From NCBI GenBank assembly GCA_905234265.1, contig CAJOHJ010000004.1, positions 297,893-361,892 on the forward strand: 64,000 bases of DNA, written 5' to 3'. Position numbers and translations under genes: made by a program. Shown in pieces: positions 28,803 through 37,187 of this stretch. Under the pieces are notes generated by a model. It had not been told where the DNA came from, ran no database searches, and saw only the letters and a list, made by a program, of their open reading frames with translations. Source of the DNA: an uncultured Prevotella sp. Lineage in GTDB: Bacteria; Bacteroidota; Bacteroidia; Bacteroidales; Bacteroidaceae. Each line of letters begins with the position of its first letter. The first letter of the stretch is position 1.

Positions 28803-29567
28803 TTACGGCTGGCTTTCGCCCTCAACGTACTCTTCGAGGAACATGTGCTCACCGTCGTAGACGGCATAGGTGAACTGCGAAATCCAGTCGCCGATAATCA
28901 GCAGGCGTGTGTTGCGCCCTATCTTCTGGTCAAGCTCAATGTGGCGGTGGCCGAAGATGAAGTAGTCGATGTTGGGATGCTTCTCGATGTAGCTGCGCGC
29001 GAAAATGAGCAGCGGCTCACGGTCTTCGCCCATGTAGGCAACGTCGTTCAGCTCCTTGTGTTTCATGTAGCTGTGCTTGGCCCATGCCAGCCCGAAGCCC
29101 ATGCCCCACCGCGGATGAAGCGCAGAGAAGAGCCACTGGCACGTGCGATTGTGGAATATGCTGCGTATTATCTTAAATCCGCGGCCTTCGTCGCCCAGCC
29201 CGTCGCCATGAGCCAGAAAGAACTCGTGGCCGTAGATTTCTACAGTCTGCGGCTGACGGTGCAGAATGACGCCACACTCCTTTTCCAGATATTCATAGGC
29301 CCAGATGTCGTGGTTGCCGATGAAGTAATGCACTTCCACGCCGGCGTCGGTAAGCTCCGAGAGTTTGCCGAGAAAGCGCGTGAAGCCCTTAGGCACTACG
29401 TAGCGGTATTCATACCAGAAGTCGAACATGTCGCCAAGCAGATAGATGGCGGCAGCCTTCTCCTTGATGTTGTCGAGGAAACGGACAAGACGGCGCTCCT
29501 GCATGCGCTGATGAGGAACGGCAAGCGAACCCAGGTGGGCGTCGGAAAGAAAATAAACGTTCTTCAT
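28803..29567 (-). CDS. lpxH: UDP-2,3-diacylglucosamine hydrolase-like metallophosphoesterase
   Basis: FLSDAHLGS, LLGDMFDFW, GNHDIWAYEY, HGDGLGD, FGHRHIE motifs. Confidence 0.85.
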   Translation of the reverse strand: MKNVYFLSDAHLGSLAVPHQRMQERRLVRFLDNIKEKAAAIYLLGDMFDFWYEYRYVVPKGFTRFLGKLSELTDAGVEVHYFIGNHDIWAYEYLEKECGVILHRQPQTVEIYGHEFFLAHGDGLGDEGRGFKIIRSIFHNRTCQWLFSALHPRWGMGFGLAWAKHSYMKHKELNDVAYMGEDREPLLIFARSYIEKHPNIDYFIFGHRHIELDQKIGRNTRLLIIGDWISQFTYAVYDGEHMFLEEYVEGESQP

Positions 29568-29581
29568 CCTAAAACAGTGAA

Positions 29582-29902
29582 TTAGTCAAACCCCAGCTCG
29601 ACACGCGCCTCCTCAGACATCATCGACTGGTCCCACGCAGGCTCGAACACAAGGTTGACGGTGCATGCGCTGATGCCGTCGACGCTTTCCACCTTGGTGC
29701 GGACATCCTCAAGGATGAAGTCGGCAGCAGGGCAGTTGGGGGCTGTGAAAGTCATGTCCAGCTCGGCGTTGCCGTCGTCCTGGACGTCTATCTTGTAAAT
29801 CATGCCAAGGTCGTAGACGTTGACAGGAATTTCAGGATCGTAGACGGTTTTCAGCACGTCTACGATCCTTTCTTCTATAAGTGTCTTCTCTTCTTGTGTC
29901 AC
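29582..29902 (-). CDS. DUF59 / MIP18-like (SufT-type) iron-sulfur assembly protein
   Basis: VYDPEIPVNVYDLGMIY, TAPNCPAADFILEDV. Confidence 0.9.
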   Translation of the reverse strand: MTQEEKTLIEERIVDVLKTVYDPEIPVNVYDLGMIYKIDVQDDGNAELDMTFTAPNCPAADFILEDVRTKVESVDGISACTVNLVFEPAWDQSMMSEEARVELGFD

Positions 29903-29958
29903 AGGCAGTGTCTTCTGTTCGTTGAAAGGATGGTCAGCAGGCCATCGGGCCTGACGGA

Positions 29959-31452
29959 CTACTTTGAAGCATTGATAATGTCAAGCACCACCGTCACGTC
30001 TGTGATGTTTATCTCACCGTCGCTGTTGGCGTCGGCAGCCGTCTCCACTAAGTCTGCGGAGGGTTTGCCGTTAATCTTGTCAAGAATGTAGGTGACGTCG
30101 GTGATGTTCACCTCGCCGTCGCCGTTGGCATCGCCGGCAATGGCATTGCTGCCGACGAGGTCGAGCCACACTATGTCGGAGCGCTGCTCCACGCCGCCGC
30201 CGCGGTATATCACCTGCACGCCGATGCGCTGGAACTCCTTGGAGTCTTCATAGAAGGCTATCTGCTCGCCGTAGGCAAAGAAGTCGTAGTTGTCGGCAAA
30301 CGTGTAGGGAATTTCTGTCATTGTTGCCTCCGGCAGTTCAAGATAGACAGACTTCTTGAACTCGTAAGGCGCTACGGTGCCGTTGATGTCGGTATAAATC
30401 TGGTACGACATCTTGTCGGCAACCATGGGAGTGCCGTCGGTGTCGTTGATGTCGATGCTCACCTTCAGCATGGCGTATCCGTAGCTGTCGTCGTAGGGCT
30501 GCCAGCCAATGATGGTCGGGTTGGCGGGCGTGGCGACTTTCTCCGTGGGCTTGCTGATGGTTATGCCGGCATACACCTCGTAGGGAGCCATCGTCGTCTT
30601 GGAGCTGTTGAACACCAGATAGCGGCTGCCGCCCTTGATGGTCTTCGACGTGGCGTCGTAGTCGCAGACAAAATCACTCAGTTCGCCGAAGTACTGTCCT
30701 GCCATGTAGACTTTTGCCGGATAGCTAAGCACAAGCTGTCCCTGCGTGAATGTAATCTCGCCCTCCTGCAGCTGGCCCTTTATCCATGCTGTGGGCATGA
30801 GGCTGAAGAGTCCCTGGATGTACACCTCGTTGGAACTGGTGAAGCCTACCTTCACGCTGCGCGTGACGCTTTCCATGCCGGCAACGCTGCCGTCGCTTTC
30901 ATAAAGTATGTTTGAGGCCTTGAAGACCCAGTCTTCGGTCTGAAGGTCGCTGGGAGCGGTGACAACCTCTTCCACTACCGGCTCGTCCTTCGTGATGACT
31001 ACCGGGTAGAAATAGCAGTAGGGGGCGAAAGTGTCCACGGTGCTGTTCATCAGCACATAGCAGGTTGCGGTAAATGCCTTTGTGTCGCTGTTGTAGCTGA
31101 AGGTGACGTCGGTGATAGCCTCACCGTCGGATGTGCCGCAGAAGTAGAACGGATTGTTGCCGTAGTTGCCCTGGAACTGTCCGTTGGCGAAGACGTAGGA
31201 GTCGCCGCTCTTTGTGCCTTTTACCCAGGCGCCGCCATTCATGGGGTTGGGGAATTTGAAGTATACGTCGTTGCCGTCGAAGACCACGTCCATGGCTTCT
31301 GCCACTTCCTCGTTGCCGCCGCTGTATGTCATTCTGGAGGTGATGAACCACGACTCCACGGCAGCAGTGCTGGGAGGTGTCACTAAGGACTGTGCAAAAC
31401 TCATGGCAGTCGACAGGGCTGCCATGAGTAGTATTAATGTGCGTTTTGTCAT
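29959..31452 (-). CDS. Secreted protein with C-terminal dockerin type I-like repeat pair
   Basis: Signal peptide; GDANGDGEVNITDVTYILDKINGK...ADANSDGEINITDVTVVLDIIN. Confidence 0.85.
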   Translation of the reverse strand: MTKRTLILLMAALSTAMSFAQSLVTPPSTAAVESWFITSRMTYSGGNEEVAEAMDVVFDGNDVYFKFPNPMNGGAWVKGTKSGDSYVFANGQFQGNYGNNPFYFCGTSDGEAITDVTFSYNSDTKAFTATCYVLMNSTVDTFAPYCYFYPVVITKDEPVVEEVVTAPSDLQTEDWVFKASNILYESDGSVAGMESVTRSVKVGFTSSNEVYIQGLFSLMPTAWIKGQLQEGEITFTQGQLVLSYPAKVYMAGQYFGELSDFVCDYDATSKTIKGGSRYLVFNSSKTTMAPYEVYAGITISKPTEKVATPANPTIIGWQPYDDSYGYAMLKVSIDINDTDGTPMVADKMSYQIYTDINGTVAPYEFKKSVYLELPEATMTEIPYTFADNYDFFAYGEQIAFYEDSKEFQRIGVQVIYRGGGVEQRSDIVWLDLVGSNAIAGDANGDGEVNITDVTYILDKINGKPSADLVETAADANSDGEINITDVTVVLDIINASK

Positions 31453-31474
31453 TGCAATAGTGATTATGCTTTCT

Positions 31475-33919
31475 TTACTTGATGACGACCTTACGGGCCT
31501 TGTTGCCCTGGCGGACTACGTAGATGCCCGGCGTGAGCTGTCCGCTGACGCGGCGGCCGCGCAGGTCGTAGATGGCTGTCACGTTGTTGTCGGAGGCAAT
31601 GCTGACGATGTCGATGCCGGCAATGATGTCAAGGCTCATAGCGTTGGAGGCTGCCGACTCTTTGCCGTCGTAGAGGGCGGTAACGGTGTAGACGTCGGTG
31701 TTGCGTGCACGGGCGTCGGTGTATGTCAGCTCGCTGGCTCCAACAGTCTTCACGAGAGTGCCGTTACGGTAGATGTTGTAGCCGCTGACGGTCTGTGCCT
31801 TGCCCTGGAACTCAATGTCGTCGACCATAAGCACGAAGCCGGCCTTGCTGCAGCACTGCAGGGCGAAGTGCTTGGCACCTGCAGGCAGCTGAGCGGTATA
31901 CTTGGTCCACTGTGTGCTGCTGACCTTGATGGTATCCACGGCAACAGTGTAGCCAGTTGTCGGGTCGACGCCGTCGCCGGTGGTGTAAAGAACGCGCATC
32001 AGTTCCTGATAGTTGGCTTCTGTCTCGTAGCCGGTGGCAGTGCTGCCCTTGTAGCCGCGGGCCCAGAAGCTGATGGTCTGAGCCTCACCGTTCAGCTCGG
32101 GAGAAATCATGTAGTCGTCGTTGGCAACCTGATGGCCTCCGGCTTCGGTGTTGTCGGGCACTGCTGTCCACCATGCAGCGAAGTATTGCTCTCCGCTGTG
32201 AGGCTTGAACATGTCGGCGCTGCCGGTAAGATTGATGCCGGCCTTCTCAGGGTTGAAGACGATGAAGGCTTTCGGTGTGTTCCAGTTGGGATAGTCGGTG
32301 GCGTCGTTCCAAGAGTTAGGACGCTGGGTGTAGCCCTTGTCGCCGTCGTACATTGTCCAGTCGCCAAGTCCGTCGTATGTGAAGGCGGCATAGCCTTCAG
32401 CACCGTCGGTGATGTGGCCGTTGGGGTTGCTCCATGAAAGCTGTATGCCATTGCCGCTGACGGCACCGTTGAGAACGACGGTGGGCAGCTGCTCGGCAGG
32501 AAGCACGATGAGGGTTTCCTCTTCGCTGGTGTTGTTGCGCAGTTCCTCGTCATTGGCATTCACCACTTCGGCATATATGGCCAGCTGTCCGGCAGCTGTG
32601 GGAGCGGTGAACGGAATGGTGAGGGTCTGCAGTGCGCTCGGGTCAAGATTGTCCACGGGGTCGTCGCTGTCGCGGTCGATGGTGGCTGCCAGCTGTCCGC
32701 CGACGTAGAGGTTCACCTTATAGTCGCGGGCCAGCACCTTGGTGAGGCCGATGTTCTTGATGCGCACCTGTACGGACGACTGCTGGCCGGCCTTCAGCTG
32801 TGCCGGGGCGCTGATGAGTTCGCAGGTCTGGTCGATGTTCTTCTTTGTGAAGGCATCGTTCACGAAGATGCCAGTGAGCTGCATCTTTCCGTAGCGGTTG
32901 ACAACGGGGTTCAGCGGGTCGGAGTAGTCAACGTCGACAAAGTCTGTCTGGCTGATGAGCGTAGCCTCGCCGGTCTGTGTGTTTATCTCGTAGAGGCCGG
33001 TGTCGCGTCCGCCGTCGGCAACGCTCAGGGTGTTGTTGGTGCCGTCGGTGGCTGCAGAGGCCTTGCCGTTGTTCATGAAGCCTATCCAGTAGAGCTTGTC
33101 GGTGCGATAGTCAAACGTTGCAGACATGGGGCGCTGCTGGCTGGTGAAGCCTACGTTGCCGATGGTGGTCATTTGGCCGTTCTTCTTGTTGATGGTGTAC
33201 ACGTTGCCGCTGGCGTCGATGGCATAGACTTCGCCCTTGGAGTTGATGGCTATGCAGCGCGGTGCACCGTAGATGATGCCTTCCTGCGAGATGTTCTTTA
33301 CCTTCAGAGTGGCAAGGTCCAGTTCGCCGAACTTGTAGGTGGAGCCTGTATAGAAAATGCCATATATCTTATCGTACAACGGGTCGTACGTCAAGTCGAT
33401 GGGCTGTGTGGTCATGGTGCCTATCTCTTTGTACTGCACGTTGGTGTATTTGCCCTGTGCGTCCAGGTCCCACGTCCATTTGCGAACCTTCACGACGTAT
33501 GTCTCCGAGCCATACTCGCTGTCCATATTGTCTTCCCATCCGGATTCGCTGATGAAGAAAGAGTAGTATGCGTCGCCAGTGTATACTCCGGCGGCATTGC
33601 TGAAGAGGATGTGGTTGCGGATGGGGAAGTCGTTGACCCACAGTTTCTTGTCGGTGGCTGTGCCAGCTGCCGTCGGGTTGACGCCGAATTCCATGAGGCC
33701 GTAGTTGTAGGGATTTTCTTGTGTGCCAAGGCCTACGATCTGTTGCGTCCAGCCGGTGGTGCCGTCGTGGATGTCGCGGCCGTAGTAGTACCAGTTGATG
33801 ATGGAGCCGCTGATGAATATCGGATATTCAGCGGTCTGGGCAGTTGCCTGCTGTGGTACAGCGAGGAGGCTTACCAATGCTCCTGCGAGAAGCTGTCTGT
33901 AGTGAGTAAAGATTTTCAT
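31475..33919 (-). CDS. Large secreted choice-of-anchor J-like protein with C-terminal sorting (T9SS-type A-like) domain
   Basis: Signal peptide; fibronectin/choice-of-anchor-like modules; C-term AIYDLRGRRVSGQLTPGIYVVRQGNKARKVVIK. Confidence 0.75.
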   Translation of the reverse strand: MKIFTHYRQLLAGALVSLLAVPQQATAQTAEYPIFISGSIINWYYYGRDIHDGTTGWTQQIVGLGTQENPYNYGLMEFGVNPTAAGTATDKKLWVNDFPIRNHILFSNAAGVYTGDAYYSFFISESGWEDNMDSEYGSETYVVKVRKWTWDLDAQGKYTNVQYKEIGTMTTQPIDLTYDPLYDKIYGIFYTGSTYKFGELDLATLKVKNISQEGIIYGAPRCIAINSKGEVYAIDASGNVYTINKKNGQMTTIGNVGFTSQQRPMSATFDYRTDKLYWIGFMNNGKASAATDGTNNTLSVADGGRDTGLYEINTQTGEATLISQTDFVDVDYSDPLNPVVNRYGKMQLTGIFVNDAFTKKNIDQTCELISAPAQLKAGQQSSVQVRIKNIGLTKVLARDYKVNLYVGGQLAATIDRDSDDPVDNLDPSALQTLTIPFTAPTAAGQLAIYAEVVNANDEELRNNTSEEETLIVLPAEQLPTVVLNGAVSGNGIQLSWSNPNGHITDGAEGYAAFTYDGLGDWTMYDGDKGYTQRPNSWNDATDYPNWNTPKAFIVFNPEKAGINLTGSADMFKPHSGEQYFAAWWTAVPDNTEAGGHQVANDDYMISPELNGEAQTISFWARGYKGSTATGYETEANYQELMRVLYTTGDGVDPTTGYTVAVDTIKVSSTQWTKYTAQLPAGAKHFALQCCSKAGFVLMVDDIEFQGKAQTVSGYNIYRNGTLVKTVGASELTYTDARARNTDVYTVTALYDGKESAASNAMSLDIIAGIDIVSIASDNNVTAIYDLRGRRVSGQLTPGIYVVRQGNKARKVVIK

Positions 33920-34107
33920 ATTAGTTTCCTTTTTGTTTTTCTTACATTTGTTTAGTTAGTTTTTTGTGATGTTGTGGCATAAAATATTGCCAAAGTGGGG
34001 CAAAATTACAACATCTTTTAAAAACTATGCAAATTTTTGGTAAGAAAATGCAGAAAATGTAAGTTTTTTAACAGAAAAACCTCTAAATTGTAATTTTTGT
34101 CGGCAAG

Positions 34108-34788
34108 TTACTCTTCCGAATAGACGGTTGTGTCCTCTATGCCTGCTTCGGCAAGAGCCTCGCGGCGTTCTACGCAGGTTCCGCAGCGTCCGCAGTGATG
34201 CTCGCCGCCCTTGTAGCACGACCAAGTCTCGGCGTAGTCGATGCCCAGCAGCTTGCCGCGGCGTGCAATGTCGCCCTTGGTGATGTTGGTGTATGGCGCA
34301 CGCAGGCGCACCTTGACGAAAGTTCCAGCAGCGGCAGCAGCGTCGAAGGCACTGACGAACTGCGGCGTGCAGTCGGGATAGATGGTGTGGTCGCCGCCGT
34401 GATTGGCCATCATGACATACTGCAGGCCGTTGCTTTCTGCAATGCCCACGGCCACGCTGAGCATGATGCCGTTGCGGAAAGGCACCACCGTGGAGCGCAT
34501 GTTCTCGTCGGCATAGTGGCCTTCAGGGATTTCCTCGCCGCTCTGCAGCAGCGAGCTGCTGAAATACTGGTCCATGAAGCTGAGCGGAATGACGATGTGG
34601 CGGATGCCCAGCCTCTGGCAGTGCTTCTGTGCAAAGGGAATTTCGCGTGCGTTATGCTTCGAGCCGTAGTCGAAGGAGACGGCCAGGGCTATGCGCTCCT
34701 GCTCGTCGTAGAGCAGCGTTACGGAGTCCATGCCGCCGCTGAGTATGAGTACTGTATCTTTCATTGTTGTGTCTGATATGTTAAGCAT
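34108..34788 (-). CDS. queC: 7-cyano-7-deazaguanine synthase
   Basis: LILSGGMDSVTLLY PP-loop, SFDYGSKHNARE, CGRCGTCVERREAL zinc site. True start may be MKDTVL. Confidence 0.95.
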   Translation of the reverse strand: MLNISDTTMKDTVLILSGGMDSVTLLYDEQERIALAVSFDYGSKHNAREIPFAQKHCQRLGIRHIVIPLSFMDQYFSSSLLQSGEEIPEGHYADENMRSTVVPFRNGIMLSVAVGIAESNGLQYVMMANHGGDHTIYPDCTPQFVSAFDAAAAAGTFVKVRLRAPYTNITKGDIARRGKLLGIDYAETWSCYKGGEHHCGRCGTCVERREALAEAGIEDTTVYSEE

Positions 34789-34811
34789 TGTATCAGGTGT
34801 AGCCTGCGCAT

Positions 34812-34874
34812 TGTCTGCTATATATATAATAATGTCTGCTATATATGTAATATTGTCTGCTATATATATAATAA
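34812..34874 (+). repeat. 3 x 21-bp tandem repeat TGTCTGCTATATATATAATAA
   Basis: Units at 34812, 34833, 34854; units 1 and 3 identical, unit 2 differs slightly. Confidence 0.97.
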
Positions 34875-34969
34875 GGTGTATGCGTTAAATGTTAAAAACC
34901 GTTTTTAGCCAGTTGCTTTCAGTGTTTATGATTACCTTTGCTGAGAAAAGAAAAAGTTTTTGCAACATA

Positions 34970-35371
34970 ATGGTAACTATAATAGCTGCTCATGTCAGGC
35001 AATATCCCTTTTCCGTGCTGTGCATCGTTGCAGTGTGGATGTTGTCGCTGACGCCCTTCTTTCCGGAGACGCCGCTCGACGATGTCAAGTTCATCGACAA
35101 GTGGACGCACCTGCTGATGTACGGCGGCACGTGCAGCGTCATCTGGTGGGAATACATCAAGAACCATCAGTCGCTCGACTTCGAGAAGCTGCTTTTCTAT
35201 GCCGTCCTTGCGCCGATGGCGATGGGCGGACTGCTGGAGCTGCTGCAGGCCTACTGCACCACTACGCGCAACGGCGACTGGCTCGACTTCGCGGCCAACA
35301 GCTGTGGCGTGCTGCTGGCAGTGGCTGTCGGCAGGGTCAGCTACAGGCTCGTCCGCAAGCGGTGGAAGTAG
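34970..35371 (+). CDS. VanZ-like membrane protein
   Basis: DKWTHLLMYGGTCSVIWWEY, GGLLELLQ..R.GDWLDFAANSCGVLL; likely start MVTIIAAHV. Confidence 0.8.
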   Translation: MVTIIAAHVRQYPFSVLCIVAVWMLSLTPFFPETPLDDVKFIDKWTHLLMYGGTCSVIWWEYIKNHQSLDFEKLLFYAVLAPMAMGGLLELLQAYCTTTRNGDWLDFAANSCGVLLAVAVGRVSYRLVRKRWK

Positions 35372-35385
35372 CCGCCGGCCGGTAG

Positions 35386-35856
35386 TTACCAGTCCTTGTA
35401 GGGTCTTTGCCTGAGCTGCGCATTGTAGTAGCGGCGGTCGCCGGTAACCTCTGTGCCTACGAAGGCGGGCTTTGTGAACTCTTCGTCGCTGCTCTTCAGC
35501 TCCACCTCTGCTATCACCAGCCCGTCGTTGTCGCCATGGAACTCGTCGACTTCGAACGTGTGGCTGCCGCTTCTCACGAGCCATCGCGTCTTGTCGATGA
35601 TGCCCGGCTGGCAGAGCGTCATCAGGTGGCGTGCATCGTCGATGGGAATTTCCTGTTCGAACTCGTAGCGCGACAGTCCGCCGTCGGCGCTGGGGCCTTT
35701 GATGGTCAGGAAGCCCTTGTCGTCGCGTATGCGGATGCGCACCGTGCGGCCGCGGTCGCTGCAGATGTAGCCCTGGCTAATGCTGTGCTTACAAAAAGCC
35801 TCGCGCTTGTACGAGTCGTCAAGCACGAGGAATTTCCGTTCTATTTCAGTAGCCAT
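35386..35856 (-). CDS. CYTH domain protein
   Basis: MATEIERKFLV, YICSDRGRTVRIRIRDDKGFLTIKGP. Confidence 0.93.
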   Translation of the reverse strand: MATEIERKFLVLDDSYKREAFCKHSISQGYICSDRGRTVRIRIRDDKGFLTIKGPSADGGLSRYEFEQEIPIDDARHLMTLCQPGIIDKTRWLVRSGSHTFEVDEFHGDNDGLVIAEVELKSSDEEFTKPAFVGTEVTGDRRYYNAQLRQRPYKDW

Positions 35857-35863
35857 AGTATTG

Positions 35864-36010
35864 TCATGCCATCATGGAGAATGCCCAGATAACATAGATG
35901 ATGGCCAGCACTATCAGGCCGCCGAAAATCCATGTAACTACTTTCTTGCCTTGTTCTTCCTGTTTGCGGGCGTAGGCTTCGCGCTTCGCATTGTGTTTCT
36001 TGTTTGCCAT
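35864..36010 (-). CDS. 48-aa small single-pass membrane protein (not in ORF track)
   Basis: MANKKHNAKREAYARKQEEQGKKVVTWIFGGLIVLAIIYVIWAFSMMA*; basic N-terminus plus one TM, fits between CYTH and prfB. Confidence 0.75.
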   Translation of the reverse strand: MANKKHNAKREAYARKQEEQGKKVVTWIFGGLIVLAIIYVIWAFSMMA

Positions 36011-36049
36011 AATATTTTTGTTGTTTTGTTATTTGTTTTTCATGTCTTG

Positions 36050-37177
36050 CTATTGGTTGTTGCTGTCCTCAGAAGCAAACTCCATGAGGTATGCTTTTAT
36101 GAACTCGTCGATTTTTCCGTCCATCACTCCGTCGACATCGCTTGTCTGGTAGTTGGTGCGATGGTCCTTTACGCGGCGGTCGTCGAACACGTAGCTGCGG
36201 ATCTGGCTTCCCCACTCGATTTTCTTCTTGCCGGCTTCAATTTTCGCCTGTGCCTCCAGGCGCTTCTGCATGGCGCGGTCGTAGAGTTGCGAGCGCAGCA
36301 GCGCCATGGCACGCTCCTTGTTCTTGGGCTGGTCGCGCGTCTCGGTGTTCTCTATCAGGATTTCCTCCTCTTCGCCAGTGTCGGGGTCGGTATACCAATA
36401 GCGCAGGCGCACTCCAGACTCCACCTTGTTGACATTCTGTCCGCCGGCGCCGCTTGAGCGGAAGGTGTCCCACGACAGCTTGGCGGGGTCGACATACACT
36501 TCGATGGTGTCGTCGACCAGCGGAGTCACGAACACCGATGCAAAGCTGGTCATGCGCTTGCCTTGAGCGTTGTATGGCGACACGCGCACCAGGCGATGCA
36601 CGCCGTTCTCCGATTTCAGATATCCGTAGGCGAACTCGCCGCCTTCTATCTGCATTGTCACGCTCTTGATGCCTGCTTCGTCGCCGTCCTGCAAGTTTGC
36701 AATACTCACCTTATAGCCGTGAGCCTCTGCCCATCGCATGTACATGCGCATAAGCATTTCTGCCCAGTCCTGTGCTTCCGTGCCGCCGGCGCCGCTGTTG
36801 ATTTTCAGCACTGCGTCCATGGGGTCTTCCTCCTGACGTAGCATGTTCTTCAGTTCCAGAGCCTCGATGGCAGTGATGGCACTGCGGTAGTCGTCGTCCA
36901 CTTCCTGCTCGCTGACCATTTCTTCCTTGAAAAAATCAAAGGCCAACTGCAGCTCGTCGGCGGCAGTGCGCACTTCCTGGTAGCCGTCAATCCATTTCTT
37001 GATGCCGCGCACCTTCTTCATCTGCTCCTCGGCGCGCTTCTGGTCCTGCCAGAAGTCGGGAGCCTGCGTACGAAGCTCTTCCTCTTCGTACTCCATTTTC
37101 TTTTCGTCTATCTTGAGGTACTTGTAGAGTGCGTCGGCACGGTCAAGTACGTCCTTCAACTGGTCTTGTGTTATCAT
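36050..37177 (-). CDS. prfB: Peptide chain release factor 2
   Basis: GAGGTEAQDW, RSSGAGGQNVNKVESGVRL (GGQ). Confidence 0.96.
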   Translation of the reverse strand: MITQDQLKDVLDRADALYKYLKIDEKKMEYEEEELRTQAPDFWQDQKRAEEQMKKVRGIKKWIDGYQEVRTAADELQLAFDFFKEEMVSEQEVDDDYRSAITAIEALELKNMLRQEEDPMDAVLKINSGAGGTEAQDWAEMLMRMYMRWAEAHGYKVSIANLQDGDEAGIKSVTMQIEGGEFAYGYLKSENGVHRLVRVSPYNAQGKRMTSFASVFVTPLVDDTIEVYVDPAKLSWDTFRSSGAGGQNVNKVESGVRLRYWYTDPDTGEEEEILIENTETRDQPKNKERAMALLRSQLYDRAMQKRLEAQAKIEAGKKKIEWGSQIRSYVFDDRRVKDHRTNYQTSDVDGVMDGKIDEFIKAYLMEFASEDSNNQ

Positions 37178-37187
37178 TGCTTAAATA

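Noticed and set aside
31214-32437. 407-aa plus-strand ORF opposite the dockerin and choice-of-anchor genes
   Set aside because: Shadow ORF spanning two real minus-strand genes; no domain features.
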